A stretch of 64,000 nt of DNA from Collinsella sp. OM04-5. Its GTDB lineage: Bacteria > Actinomycetota > Coriobacteriia > Coriobacteriales > Coriobacteriaceae. Where the stretch lies: NCBI RefSeq assembly GCF_003439125.1, contig NZ_QSUU01000007.1, forward strand, positions 81,314 through 145,313, given 5' to 3'. This document shows, piece after piece, positions 33,883 to 42,494 of the stretch; position 1 is the stretch's first letter, and every line of letters begins with the position of its first letter. The notes beneath the pieces were generated by a model. The model was not told the DNA's origin. It saw only the letters and a program-made list of their open reading frames with translations, and ran no database searches. A program made the translations under genes and the position numbers.

Positions 33883-34701
33883 ATGCCTCAGACTTACACT
33901 TTCGCCTCGTGGAACGTCAACGGCCTGCGCGCCGTGCTCAAAAAGGACCCGAGCTTTATCCAGATCGCGCAAGAACTCGACGTCGATATCCTGGCGCTGC
34001 AAGAGACCAAGTTGCAAGAAGGCCAGGTCGATATTGACCTGCCCGGCTATCACCAAACCTGGAGCTACGCCGAGCGTAAAGGCTATTCGGGCACTGCGGT
34101 CTTTAGCCGCCAGGAACCGCTGCGCGTGCTGCACGCCGACGCACTGCTACCCTACGCCGGCGAGAACGAGGCGGCCGTACTCGTCGCCCAAGCCGCAACC
34201 GAGGGCCGCGTCTGCGCGCTGGAGTTCGACAAGTTCTGGTTTGTGGATGTCTACACTCCCAACGCGCAAAACGAACTCGCCCGCATCGACGTGCGCATGG
34301 CCTGGGACGATGCTTACCGCGGCTTTTTGAACGCGCTCGAGCGCGAGACCGGCAAACCCGTCGTGACCTGCGGCGACTTTAACGTGGCGCACGAGGAGAT
34401 CGACCTTAAGAACCCCAAGTCCAACCGCGGCAACGCCGGCTTTTCGGACGAGGAGCGCGGCAAGTTTACCGAGCTGCTCAACGCCGGCTTTACCGATACC
34501 TGGCGCGCGGCAAACCCCGACGTCGAGGGCGTCTACAGCTGGTGGAGCTATCGCTTTAATGCCCGCAAGAACAACGCCGGCTGGCGCATCGACTACTTCC
34601 TGGTAAGCGACGCAATCGCCGACAACGTACGCGACACCTGCATCCGCGGCGACATCTTCGGCAGCGACCACTGCCCCGTCACCCTCACGCTAGAGCTCTA
34701 G
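33883..34701 (+). CDS. Exodeoxyribonuclease III (AP endonuclease)
   Basis: 272 aa DNA-repair enzyme of the exonuclease III/ExoA family. It cuts the strand at abasic sites and trims 3' ends. Conserved pieces: SWNVNGLRA (metal and Asn), LQETKLQE (catalytic Glu), DVYTPNAQNE, CGDFNVAHEEIDL (Asp/Asn), RIDYFLVS and GSDHCPVTLTL (catalytic His at the C-terminus). Length fits the family. Start at ATG 33883 with GAAAGGACACC upstream. It stands alone, divergent from the sirtuin remnant and followed by repeat elements. Confidence 0.95.
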   Translation: MPQTYTFASWNVNGLRAVLKKDPSFIQIAQELDVDILALQETKLQEGQVDIDLPGYHQTWSYAERKGYSGTAVFSRQEPLRVLHADALLPYAGENEAAVLVAQAATEGRVCALEFDKFWFVDVYTPNAQNELARIDVRMAWDDAYRGFLNALERETGKPVVTCGDFNVAHEEIDLKNPKSNRGNAGFSDEERGKFTELLNAGFTDTWRAANPDVEGVYSWWSYRFNARKNNAGWRIDYFLVSDAIADNVRDTCIRGDIFGSDHCPVTLTLEL

Positions 34702-34704
34702 CCC

Positions 34705-34744
34705 CAGCTGATCCCCTGGGGACGGAGGAAAACGAATCATTTTG
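34705..34744. repeat. Short repeat, family C copy 3 (inverted)
   Basis: CAGCTGATCCCCTGGGGACGG, interrupted, then GAATCATTTT: the reverse of the module at 2676-2715. Its CCCCAG/CTGGGG hairpin lies directly after the exonuclease gene and may aid termination. Confidence 0.55.
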
Positions 34745-34774
34745 GGCCTCGTGGTGGTATCCACGTGACCCATC

Positions 34775-34936
34775 CGCCACGAAACACGCCCATCTGCTAC
34801 GTTTAAGCCACCACCCTCAACCACAGCGAACAACGCAAAAAGAAAACCGCAGGTAGAAAGCCTGCGGTTTTTCATAAAACGCGGTTGTGTTTGGGGGTGT
34901 CGGGTCAAACGTAGTAGATAGGCTGATTTCGTGGCG
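34775..34936. repeat. ~160-bp palindromic element, family B copy 2
   Basis: Inverted ends 34775-34804 and 34907-34936 (CGCCACGAAA..., ...TTTCGTGGCG). The centre at 34843-34874 is a perfect hairpin AAAACCGCAGG/CCTGCGGTTTT. A minus-strand reading frame from 34875 to 34690 begins MKNRRLSTCGFLFALFAVVE, similar to that of copy 1. Confidence 0.8.
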
Positions 34937-34944
34937 GGCGAGTT

Positions 34945-34994
34945 CAGCTGATTCCCCGGGGACGTCTGGAGACGGAAGAAAACGGATCAATTTG
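34945..34994. repeat. Short repeat, family C copy 4 (inverted)
   Basis: CAGCTGATTCCCCGGGGACG, then GGAAGAAAACGGATCAATTT. Together with 34705-34744 it brackets element B copy 2. Confidence 0.5.
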
Positions 34995-35036
34995 GCTCTT
35001 GAGGGTCACGACGCCCGTCATATCAGCCGGCCATTC

Positions 35037-35190
35037 CAAAACTATGCCAGTTTACGGGGCTAAATCGCGAACCCCCAACCATACGCAATTCCGAAATAAT
35101 AAAACCGCAGGTAAACGGCTTGCTCTATTTCAAAAATAGCCGGCATGGTCTGCTTGTGCCAATCTGGCCCCGTAAACCGGCATAGTTTTA
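35037..35190. repeat. 154-bp palindromic element, family A copy 3
   Basis: Exactly the length of copies 1 and 2. Ends 35037-35061 and 35166-35190 (GGCCCCGTAAACCGGCATAG and its complement). Core AAAACCGCAGGTAAACGGCTTGC in the same direction as copy 1. Confidence 0.85.
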
Positions 35191-35236
35191 AAATGGCACT
35201 TCGGCAGTATTGATTCCCGCCCCGGCGCAACCAGCC

Positions 35237-35950
35237 CTACAGTCCGTACTTCACGACGACTCGGTTGATGCGGCGACACCAAGGCTTGTACAGGGCGACC
35301 AAAAACACGCAGGTCGCAAGGCCGTGCGTGATATCGAACGGTACGGCGGTGGCAAGACGCGCCATGGCACCCGCCCACGTGAGCGGTTGAACAAAACCGA
35401 TAATGTCGTAGGCGTTGATCACAACGCCGTACAGCAAACCCGAAGCAAAGCCGTAGGTCAGCAGCGCCGGCATACGCACGGTGCCATCGGCGCGATCAAA
35501 AGCGCCGGCATGCGCCAGCGCACCGCCAACGTATCCCACGAGCCCCCAAGCATACATCTGCCACGGCGTCCACATGCCCTGTCCAAAAGAGAAATTGCTG
35601 GTCAGCGCCGCCAGCGCGCCAACCATAAAACCATTGCGGCGGCCAAGCGTCGCCCCCGCGATAATGGCGATGGCACTCACGGGTTTAAAGTCGGGAATGG
35701 GGCCAAACAAGATGCGCCCCGCCGCGGCCAACGCCGCCAGAACCAGCGTTGGCATAATCTGGCGCAGGCCCGGTCGCGACGCCTCGTAGCCTGCAAAGAA
35801 CAGCGCAAGCACCAGCGCCACCACGACAAGCATGGCGAGCGCCGCCTGCTCGACGCCCGCCAGCAACGCCGCAGCCATCACGGCTGGCACCGCCAGCAGC
35901 AGCGGTATCTCCTGTTTTGCGAGTAGGCGCACGATGCGATAATCCGCCAT
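35237..35950 (-). CDS. ECF transporter substrate-binding (S) component
   Basis: 237 aa integral membrane protein with six predicted helices. It binds the vitamin or cofactor for an energy-coupling factor importer. The stretch GPIPDFKPVSAIAIIAGATL and FGQGMWTPWQMYAWGLVGYV are typical of S components related to cobalamin-type (CblT/CbrT-like) families, but the substrate cannot be fixed from sequence. It is the third gene of a T-AA-S operon and starts 4 bases after the ATPase gene. The start at ATG 35950 (MADYRIV) avoids a long overlap with that gene. Confidence 0.8.
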   Translation of the reverse strand: MADYRIVRLLAKQEIPLLLAVPAVMAAALLAGVEQAALAMLVVVALVLALFFAGYEASRPGLRQIMPTLVLAALAAAGRILFGPIPDFKPVSAIAIIAGATLGRRNGFMVGALAALTSNFSFGQGMWTPWQMYAWGLVGYVGGALAHAGAFDRADGTVRMPALLTYGFASGLLYGVVINAYDIIGFVQPLTWAGAMARLATAVPFDITHGLATCVFLVALYKPWCRRINRVVVKYGL

Positions 35951-35954
35951 CCCA

Positions 35955-37598
35955 TCACGCCCTATAAAACACGTTGTCGGCAAAGAAGTCGGCCGGGGGC
36001 TCCACGCAGGCAATCTCGCCGTCAAACATCATGGCGACGTCGTCGGCGACCTGCTCGGCAAAGTCCAAATCGTGCGTAGCCATGATGACGGTGCCGCCAG
36101 CCTTCGCATGGTCACGCAGGGCGCGGGCGATGATGCGGCGGCTCTCCAGGTCCAAGCCCTTCGTGGGCTCGTCAAGCAGCAGCAGCTCGGGGCCAATCAG
36201 CAGCAGCTTTGCCAGCGCGAGCAGCTGGCGCTGTCCGCCCGAGAGGTCGTAGGGGTGACGCGTCTCCAGGCCGTCCAATCCCAGTTGCGCCGCACGCTCC
36301 CGCGCCAAGTTCTCGTCATATCCGCAGGTCAAGGCCCATTCCATCAGCTCATCGTGAACCGTCTCGGCAACCAGCAATGCTTTGGGGTTCTGAGGCAGCA
36401 GCGCCGCCGAGGCCGCTCCGCGCACCATGCGGCCGCGCTGCAGCTTGGCGGTCTTCGCCAGCACCGAGAGCATCGTCGACTTACCGCATCCGTTGCCGCC
36501 CACGATCGCATGCACCGCACCGGCCGAAAACGCCACGTCGAGCCCGCGCAGCACCCAACCGCCCGCGCGATCGTAGCGAAACCAGCTCCCTGCCAGGGTG
36601 GTAGCCGACCCGCCGTGCATTTTTTGGAGTATTCTGCTCCCATCCGTGCGCGGGAAGGCTTCCGAGCCGTTCTCGAGCGACGTTTGCGCCACAAATTCGG
36701 ACGATTTGTCCAATTCCGAACTTTTTTTCGCGCTCGATACGTCCCCGGGCGGCTCCAGAGAGCCCAAATTGTCCTCACGCCTGCTGAATACTCCGTTTTT
36801 TGCACATCGGACGGCACCCCACCCCAACATGTCATCGGAAAACAGCGATTCTCGGCGTCCCAAAGAAGCCATATCTGCCACCTCGCGCACGCGACCGTCC
36901 TCAATCCGGTACGCACACGTCGCGTATTCGAGCATTGGGCGCGGCTGATGCGTCGCCACAACAACCGTGCAGCCCAGCTCGCGATTCACGCGAAACAGCG
37001 CGTGCAGGAAATTCTTCTCGGCAACGGAATCGAGCTGAGACGTGGGCTCGTCGAGCAGCAGCACGCGCGGGCGCAGCGCCAGAACGGCCGCCAACGACAG
37101 CAACTGTTTGCGACCACCCGAAAGCGTGTCAGTATCGCGGTGAAGCCAATCTTCCAGCCCAAAGAAATAGCTGGTCTCAGCTACGCGACGGCGCATCTCA
37201 TCACGTGCTAGCCCCAAGTTTTCCAGGCCAAACGCCATCTCGTGCCACACGGTTTCGCACACGATCTGGTTCTCGGGATCCTGAAACACGTAGCCCACGC
37301 GCTCCGCCGATGCCTGCACGTCCATGTCGGCAACGTTCTCGCCCAGCACGCTCAGTTCGCCAGTGCGCTCGCCCGCCGGAGCGATCTCGGGCTTGAGCAG
37401 CGACAGCAGCGTCGACTTACCCGATCCGGTACCGCCAACAAGCAGCGCAAATGCACCTTGGGGAACACGCCAATCAAGCCCCTCGAGCACCGGTGCCTCG
37501 GCCCCGGGATAGGCAAAACTAAGGCCCTGCACCTCAATCGCCGGAATATCCGGGCCGCACGCCGCGCCCGACACCGGGCCCCTATCCAACCGAGCCAT
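35955..37598 (-). CDS. ECF transporter ATPase, two ATP-binding domains fused
   Basis: 547 aa. It joins both ATPase halves of an energy-coupling factor importer. Half 1 (about 20-250) has Walker A GGTGSGKST, signature LSGGRKQ and Walker B LLLDEPT. Half 2 (about 335-547) has GGNGCGKST, LSGGQRQ and LLLDEPTKG. The His switches are ATHQ and ATHD. The linker (about 265-330) is odd: bases 36616-36804, exactly 63 codons, have inverted ends and Ser/Lys/Glu-rich coding unlike the rest (see findings). The start overlaps the ecfT stop by one base (TGATG). Confidence 0.92.
   Translation of the reverse strand: MARLDRGPVSGAACGPDIPAIEVQGLSFAYPGAEAPVLEGLDWRVPQGAFALLVGGTGSGKSTLLSLLKPEIAPAGERTGELSVLGENVADMDVQASAERVGYVFQDPENQIVCETVWHEMAFGLENLGLARDEMRRRVAETSYFFGLEDWLHRDTDTLSGGRKQLLSLAAVLALRPRVLLLDEPTSQLDSVAEKNFLHALFRVNRELGCTVVVATHQPRPMLEYATCAYRIEDGRVREVADMASLGRRESLFSDDMLGWGAVRCAKNGVFSRREDNLGSLEPPGDVSSAKKSSELDKSSEFVAQTSLENGSEAFPRTDGSRILQKMHGGSATTLAGSWFRYDRAGGWVLRGLDVAFSAGAVHAIVGGNGCGKSTMLSVLAKTAKLQRGRMVRGAASAALLPQNPKALLVAETVHDELMEWALTCGYDENLARERAAQLGLDGLETRHPYDLSGGQRQLLALAKLLLIGPELLLLDEPTKGLDLESRRIIARALRDHAKAGGTVIMATHDLDFAEQVADDVAMMFDGEIACVEPPADFFADNVFYRA
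36616..36804. repeat. Inverted-repeat-bounded 189-bp insert inside the ECF ATPase gene
   Basis: Left end TGCATTTTTTGGAGTATTCT and right-end complement TGCAAAAAACGGAGTATTCA match at about 16 of the first 20 positions. 189 bp equals 63 codons, so the frame is kept. Inside are A/T-rich runs unusual for this gene. Confidence 0.55.
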
Positions 37599-38626
37599 CA
37601 GCCAAACCTCTTCTCATCGATCGCATGCAGCACGCAGGGCAGCACCATCCAGGCAGCGTACACGACATAGCCCAGCCACGGCGCGGGCACCGAAAGCTGC
37701 GGGTAAAACGAATACTGCGTCGTCGCGGTCCATGCCACCGCCACCGCGGCGGCACCAAACACTGCAAGTCCAACCAGCGCGGCAACATCGCCGCGCCTCA
37801 GCCGATACCGCGCATACGTCGTACGGCGCGACGCAGCACCCCACCCGCGAGAGCGCATCGCGTCCGCGCGCTCAAGCGAATCTTCCATGCCCCAGCCCAT
37901 CAGCACGCTCGATGCCCGCAGGCACGAGCGCACGGGGTCAGCCGGCGCGCGTCCCGGTACATCAATCGCGTCCTGCACCGCCAGCACCGTGCGGCCGCGG
38001 CGCAAAAACTGTGGGATAAGCCGCATGCACATCGAGATCATGAGCGCGATCACCGGCGCGGCGTTGCCCAAAAGCGCAAGCACCTTGTCGTAGCCAAGCA
38101 TCGACGCCGCGGCCTCAAACCACAGCACGCTCGCCACAAACAGCCCACCCACGCACAGGCCGTACATCATGCTCTCCAGATACACCGCGCGCATGCCAAT
38201 ATGGAAAAGCTCGGTCGAGCCCGATGCGCTAAACAGCGGGTTGACCAGTGCAATGATCAAAATCACCGGCAGCTGCCAGCGAAGCGCGCCCAACGTGCGG
38301 GCAGCCCCGCGCGTCGCAAATCCATACGCCAACCCGCCCGCGAGCGACAGCGCGATCAGCACCGGTTGCATCGAGAACATGGTGAGCCCCAACGTCAGCA
38401 CCATGTAGAGTGCCGGCACCGCCGGATGCGACATCGAGAATGCCGCGACGGGCCCGTTGCCCGATTCCTCTCGCATGATATCCACGGGCACCCCCGTCCC
38501 CTCGCTCAAACGACAACGCCGCAGCGCCTCCGCCATACACAACCAGCGCAAACGCCGCACCGCCGGCCCAAGCATCAGCTGCCGCAAACCAATCGTTACG
38601 CGCTCATCATATGCCTGCGGTATCAT
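37598..38626 (-). CDS. ECF transporter transmembrane (T) component
   Basis: About 342 aa membrane coupling protein linking the ATPases to the S component. It has hydrophobic helices from residue ~72 onward and the cytoplasmic coupling helices with Ala-Arg-Gly type motifs (ADAMRSRGWG near 260). The start is uncertain: ATG 38626 (MIPQAYDE) gives a hydrophilic N-terminal extension, and ATG 38476 (MREESGNG) would start just before the conserved SHPAVPALYMVL segment. Neither has a strong ribosome site. It is the first gene of the operon, divergent from glmU. Confidence 0.8.
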   Translation of the reverse strand: MIPQAYDERVTIGLRQLMLGPAVRRLRWLCMAEALRRCRLSEGTGVPVDIMREESGNGPVAAFSMSHPAVPALYMVLTLGLTMFSMQPVLIALSLAGGLAYGFATRGAARTLGALRWQLPVILIIALVNPLFSASGSTELFHIGMRAVYLESMMYGLCVGGLFVASVLWFEAAASMLGYDKVLALLGNAAPVIALMISMCMRLIPQFLRRGRTVLAVQDAIDVPGRAPADPVRSCLRASSVLMGWGMEDSLERADAMRSRGWGAASRRTTYARYRLRRGDVAALVGLAVFGAAAVAVAWTATTQYSFYPQLSVPAPWLGYVVYAAWMVLPCVLHAIDEKRFG

Positions 38627-38682
38627 ATTGCGCCGTGTATCGTTTCCAAACACACGTCTCTAATAACGTAACAGGAGATCAC

Positions 38683-40095
38683 ATGGACGCAACCGCAATT
38701 ATCCTCGCCGCCGGCGAGGGCACCCGCATGAAGTCGAACCACTGCAAGGTTTCGCACAAGATCCTGGGCAAGCCCATGGTTCAGTGGATCGTCGACGCCA
38801 CCATCAAGGCCGGCTGCAGCCGCGTCGTGGTCGTCATCGGCAGCCACGCCGACGAGATGCGCGCCCTCATCGATGGCGCCTACGCCAACAGCGCCACCAA
38901 GGTCGAGTGCGTCGAGCAGACCGAGCGCCTGGGCACCGGCCATGCCGTCAAGGTCGCGCTCGAGGCCTGCGGCATCACGCAAGGCCCCGTCGTCGTGCTC
39001 AACGGCGACCTGCCGCTCATCACCGCCGACACCGTCGCCAAGTTCGCACAGACCGTCGCCACCGGCGAGCTCGCCTGCACCGTCATGACCATGACCCCGC
39101 CCGATCCTTTTGGCTACGGCCGCATCAAGCTGGGTGCCGATGGTCAGATCGAGCGCATCATCGAGCAGAAGGACTGCACGCCCGAGCAGGCCGCCACGCT
39201 GCTGGAGTGCAACGCCGGCTGCTACGCCTTCGACGGCGCGCAGCTCGCCGCCCACATCAACGAGATCGGCAACGACAACGCGCAGTCCGAGTACTATCTG
39301 CCCGACATGCTCGAAATCCTCAAGGGTCACGGCCAGGCAGCCTCCATCTTCCACTGCGACGACTACCGCGACGGCCTGGGCGTCAACAGCCGCATCCAGC
39401 TCGCACAGCTCACCGCCATCGCGCGCGACCGCATCAACGAGCACTGGATGGCCGAGGGCGTTACCTTCATCGACCCCACGCAGGCTTGGATCGGCCCCGA
39501 TGCCGTTATCGGCCGCGATACCGTCGTGTGGCCGCAGACGCACCTGATCGGCCACGTCACCGTGGGCGAGGAGTGCCAGCTCGGCCCCAACAGCCGCCTC
39601 ACCGACACCACCGTCGGCAGCGGCTGCGTCATCGACGAGACCATCGCCATCGAGGCCGTCATCGAGAACGGCGTCGACTGCGGCCCGCGCGCCTACCTGC
39701 GCCCGGGCACCCACATGCTCGACGGATCCAAGGCCGGCACGCACGTGGAGATCAAGAAGTCCACGATCGGCGAGGGCTCAAAGGTGCCGCACCTGTCCTA
39801 CATCGGCGACACCACCATGGGCTCCGGCGTCAACGTGGGCGCGGGCTCCATCACCTGCAACTACGATGGCGTGCACAAGCACAAGACCGTCATCGGCAAG
39901 GACGCCTTCATTGGCTCCGACACCATGATGGTCGCGCCCGCCCAGATCGGCGACGGCGCGCTCGTGGCCGCTGGCTCCGTCATCACCGAGCCGGTCCCGG
40001 CAGACGCGCTCGGTCTGGGCCGCGCCCGTCAGGTAAATATTGAGGGCTGGGCCGCCGATTACCGCCGCCGCCTGCACGAGGACGACGAGGTATAA
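38683..40095 (+). CDS. glmU: Bifunctional UDP-N-acetylglucosamine pyrophosphorylase / glucosamine-1-phosphate N-acetyltransferase
   Basis: 470 aa cytoplasmic enzyme making UDP-GlcNAc for peptidoglycan. The N-terminal uridylyltransferase domain (1-~230) has LAAGEGTRMKS, QTERLGTGHA and NGDLPLI. The C-terminal left-handed beta-helix (about 255-450) has hexapeptide repeats and the acetyltransferase motifs RPGTHM and the GAGSITCNYDG stretch. Length is normal. ATG 38683 has CAGGAG ahead of it. It leads the glmU-prs-pth set common to Actinobacteria, but a strong terminator follows, so prs has its own promoter. Confidence 0.97.
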   Translation: MDATAIILAAGEGTRMKSNHCKVSHKILGKPMVQWIVDATIKAGCSRVVVVIGSHADEMRALIDGAYANSATKVECVEQTERLGTGHAVKVALEACGITQGPVVVLNGDLPLITADTVAKFAQTVATGELACTVMTMTPPDPFGYGRIKLGADGQIERIIEQKDCTPEQAATLLECNAGCYAFDGAQLAAHINEIGNDNAQSEYYLPDMLEILKGHGQAASIFHCDDYRDGLGVNSRIQLAQLTAIARDRINEHWMAEGVTFIDPTQAWIGPDAVIGRDTVVWPQTHLIGHVTVGEECQLGPNSRLTDTTVGSGCVIDETIAIEAVIENGVDCGPRAYLRPGTHMLDGSKAGTHVEIKKSTIGEGSKVPHLSYIGDTTMGSGVNVGAGSITCNYDGVHKHKTVIGKDAFIGSDTMMVAPAQIGDGALVAAGSVITEPVPADALGLGRARQVNIEGWAADYRRRLHEDDEV

Positions 40096-40110
40096 CGTTT
40101 TACCAAGCAC

Positions 40111-40143
40111 AAAAGGAGCTGCTCCATGGGGGCGGCTCCTTTT
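40111..40143 (+). terminator. Rho-independent terminator of glmU
   Basis: AAAAGGAGC paired with GCTCCTTTT around an 15-base loop, ending in TTTTTC, 16 bases past the stop. Confidence 0.85.
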
Positions 40144-40235
40144 TCTATCGTGACCTGCGCAACCGGATGAGTGGTCGGTTCGTGTCCGTTGGCGGTAAAG
40201 ACGTTATCAGGACCCGATAAACCCCGCCGCGCGGT

Positions 40236-40241
40236 TACAAT
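40236..40241 (+). promoter_or_regulatory. -10 box TACAAT of prs
   Basis: TACAAT 46 bases before ATG 40288. Ribosome site AAAGGAGAAGGG follows at 40275-40286. No clear -35. Confidence 0.5.
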
Positions 40242-40287
40242 GCAACAAGGCATCTATATGGCATTCGATGTATAAAGGAGAAGGGTA

Positions 40288-41274
40288 ATGCCGATTAATG
40301 ATCCCGAGAAGTCGGAGAATATGCGCAAGTCCATCCGCGTGTATTCCGGTTCCTCCAACCGTCCCCTCGCTCAGAAGATTGCTGAGTACCTTGGGGTCGA
40401 GCTTTCGGGCCTTACGCTAAAGCAGTTCGCCAATGGTGAGATTTACGCCCGCTACGACGAGACCGTCCGCGGCGCCGACGTCTTCCTGATTCAGTCCGTG
40501 GCCGGCGGCAACGTCAACGACATGCTCATGGAGCTGCTCATCGCCACCGACGCTGCCAAGCGCGCATCCGCCCGCTCCATCACCGCCGTCATCACCCACT
40601 ACGGCTATGCCCGCCAGGACCGCAAGGCCGGCCCGCGCGAGCCCATCACCGCCCGCCTCGTCGCCAACCTGCTCGAGCGCGCCGGCGTCAACCGCATTAT
40701 CACCCTCGACCTGCACCAGGGCCAGATCCAGGGCTTCTTCGATATCCCGGTTAACCACCTGTCCGCACTGCCGCTGTTTGGCCAGTACTACAACGACATG
40801 CACTTCGACACCGACAACCTGGTTGTCGTCTCCCCCGACGTGGGTCGCGCCAAGGCCGCCAAGAAGCTGTCCGACATGCTCGGCTGCGACCTGGCCATCG
40901 CCCACAAGGGCCGTCCGCGCCACAACGCCGCCGAGGTCATGGGCATCATCGGTGACATCAAGGGCAAGACCTGCATCATCAACGACGACATGATCGACAC
41001 CGCTGGCACCCTGTGCGCCAACGTCAAGGAGCTCAAGGCTATGGGCGCCGGTGACATCTACGTCTGCGCCACCCACGGCATCTTCTCCGGTCCGGCCATC
41101 GAGCGCCTGAACGATGCCCCCATCGTCGAGTGCGTCGTCACCGACGCCATCCCCGTCGAGGTCGGCGGCAAGATCAAGACTATCTCGGTCGCCGAGGAGT
41201 TCGCTCAGGCCATCTCCGCCGTTTACCACGAGGAGCCCGTCTCCACGCTCGTCGGCGGCGACTTCGCGCTGTAG
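40288..41274 (+). CDS. prs: Ribose-phosphate pyrophosphokinase
   Basis: 328 aa cytoplasmic enzyme making PRPP from ribose 5-phosphate and ATP for nucleotide, His and Trp synthesis. Motifs: FANGEIYARYDETVRG (ATP site), HYGYARQDRK (flexible loop), DLHQGQIQGFFD, and the PRPP-binding INDDMIDTAGTL. The N-terminus carries about 14 extra residues (MPINDPEKSENMRK) before the conserved IRVYSGSSN. ATG 40321 (MRKSIRV) could be an internal start, but the strong ribosome site favours 40288. Confidence 0.97.
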   Translation: MPINDPEKSENMRKSIRVYSGSSNRPLAQKIAEYLGVELSGLTLKQFANGEIYARYDETVRGADVFLIQSVAGGNVNDMLMELLIATDAAKRASARSITAVITHYGYARQDRKAGPREPITARLVANLLERAGVNRIITLDLHQGQIQGFFDIPVNHLSALPLFGQYYNDMHFDTDNLVVVSPDVGRAKAAKKLSDMLGCDLAIAHKGRPRHNAAEVMGIIGDIKGKTCIINDDMIDTAGTLCANVKELKAMGAGDIYVCATHGIFSGPAIERLNDAPIVECVVTDAIPVEVGGKIKTISVAEEFAQAISAVYHEEPVSTLVGGDFAL

Positions 41275-41303
41275 TCGCATCGTCCTTGCAACCCGGCGCA
41301 TCG

Positions 41304-41379
41304 CCGTCGGAACAGAAGAAACCCCCGCGCTCCCCCTTGCTTCGCAAAGGTCGCGCGGGGGTTTCTTCTGTTCCGACGG
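41304..41379 (+). terminator. Long perfect hairpin terminator of prs
   Basis: 27-bp perfect inverted arms (41304-41330 and 41353-41379) containing CAGAAGAAACCCCCGCG, with a 22-base loop. Much longer than a usual terminator stem. It lies 30 bases past the stop. Confidence 0.85.
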
Positions 41380-41497
41380 CTCGCTCTGCCGCGGCCACGC
41401 TTTTGTCTGGTGGGATTTCGCTGAAACGAAGTCTCGCCTTCGGCGGGCGTGGTAGCCTTTGTCGTTGATTGAACTATTTACGTAACGGAGGACAAAC

Positions 41498-42127
41498 ATG
41501 GCAGCTGCACAGCCGCTTAAGATTCGCATGGTTGCCGGGCTTGGCAACCCGGGCGAGGAATATGCCGAGACCCGCCACAACGCCGGCTTTAAGGCGATTG
41601 ACGAGCTGGCCCGTCAGGCCGGCGTCACGTACTGGAAAAACCAGGCCGGCGCCGAGGTCGCACTCATCAACATCAACGATCCCGAGGAAGAGGGTGGCAA
41701 GCGCCAGATCGTGCTGGTCAAGCCGCAGTCGTATATGAATACCTCGGGCGGACCCATCTCCAAGCTCTGCCGCGAGTACAAGATCAAGGCCGAGGAGCTG
41801 CTCGTCATCCACGACGAGCTTGACATTCCCGCCGGTGACGTGCGCGTCAAGGTGGGCGGTGGCCACGCCGGCCACAACGGCCTGCGCTCCATCATCGACA
41901 AGATGGGCAGCCGCGACTTTAGCCGTATCCGCACCGGCATCGGCAACCCTCCCGGCAAGATGGCCGTGGCAGACTATGTGCTCAAGCAGCTGCGCGCCCG
42001 CGAGGCCGAGGACTTCCAGGACACCTGCGCCCGCGCCGCAGATGCCGCCGGTTTGGCCATCGTCCACGGCGTAATCTACGCCCGCGATCACGTAAACGGC
42101 GCCGCTTCCGCCAACGGCAAACACTAA
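41498..42127 (+). CDS. pth: Peptidyl-tRNA hydrolase
   Basis: 209 aa. It frees tRNA from stalled peptidyl-tRNA. Conserved residues: Asn and His of GLGNPGEEYAETRHNAGF (catalytic His), the KPQSYMNTSG motif, HDELDIPAGDVRVK and GGGHAGHNGLRSI. Length is slightly above the usual 190 because of a short Ala-rich start and a polar tail. ATG 41498 follows ACGGAGGACAAAC. It has the expected position after prs. Confidence 0.96.
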   Translation: MAAAQPLKIRMVAGLGNPGEEYAETRHNAGFKAIDELARQAGVTYWKNQAGAEVALININDPEEEGGKRQIVLVKPQSYMNTSGGPISKLCREYKIKAEELLVIHDELDIPAGDVRVKVGGGHAGHNGLRSIIDKMGSRDFSRIRTGIGNPPGKMAVADYVLKQLRAREAEDFQDTCARAADAAGLAIVHGVIYARDHVNGAASANGKH

Positions 42128-42383
42128 AACCTACCATTTAGGGATGTTAATTTTGGCAGGTTTATCTGCGGAAACGCCGCGGTGGCCGCATCGCAATAAA
42201 CACGCTGCCACCATACATGCATAACGCTCCAAAGGGGGCCGGCCTCAACGAAGCGCGAGGCCGGCCCCCTTTGTCGTTTTGCCTGATAAAACCGACCAAA
42301 ATAAACCTGTCCCTTTTTGGTAGGTCGGGATAAACCCTTTTCCCAACCGCCGAAGACACACGTAAACAGCATGTCCATGAGGG
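42128..42383. other. Intergenic region between pth and nfnA
   Basis: Apart from the terminator at 42231-42273 I see nothing gene-like. Bases 42280-42330 contain AAAACCGACCAAAATAAACC, resembling upstream wording near 42140-42160 in reverse, perhaps a degraded repeat. Confidence 0.3.
42231..42273 (+). terminator. Rho-independent terminator of pth
   Basis: AAAGGGGGCCGGCCTC with a perfect complement GAGGCCGGCCCCCTTT, 16-bp stem and 11-base loop, then GTCGTTTT. Confidence 0.85.
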
Positions 42384-42389
42384 TATAAT
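42384..42389 (+). promoter_or_regulatory. -10 box TATAAT of nfnAB
   Basis: TATAAT inside GGGTATAATTTGC, about 106 bases before ATG 42495. This implies a ~98-nt leader with possible hairpins (42396-42490); no known riboswitch recognised. Confidence 0.55.
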
Positions 42390-42494
42390 TTGCACCGTAT
42401 GTCTGCACAACGCCTGTGCGCGTACGGTTTTACTCGGGCTACCGTCCATTTCCGTGGAGGCACGGTTCGGCGGCCCTAACAAGAGAGGGGTTCT

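Noticed and set aside
38623-41580. Antisense frames over glmU, prs and pth
   Set aside because: All lie opposite highly conserved housekeeping genes and show low-complexity Gly/Val/Asp composition.
42390-42494. Riboswitch in the nfnA leader
   Set aside because: The leader is long and can fold, but I recognise no conserved riboswitch core.
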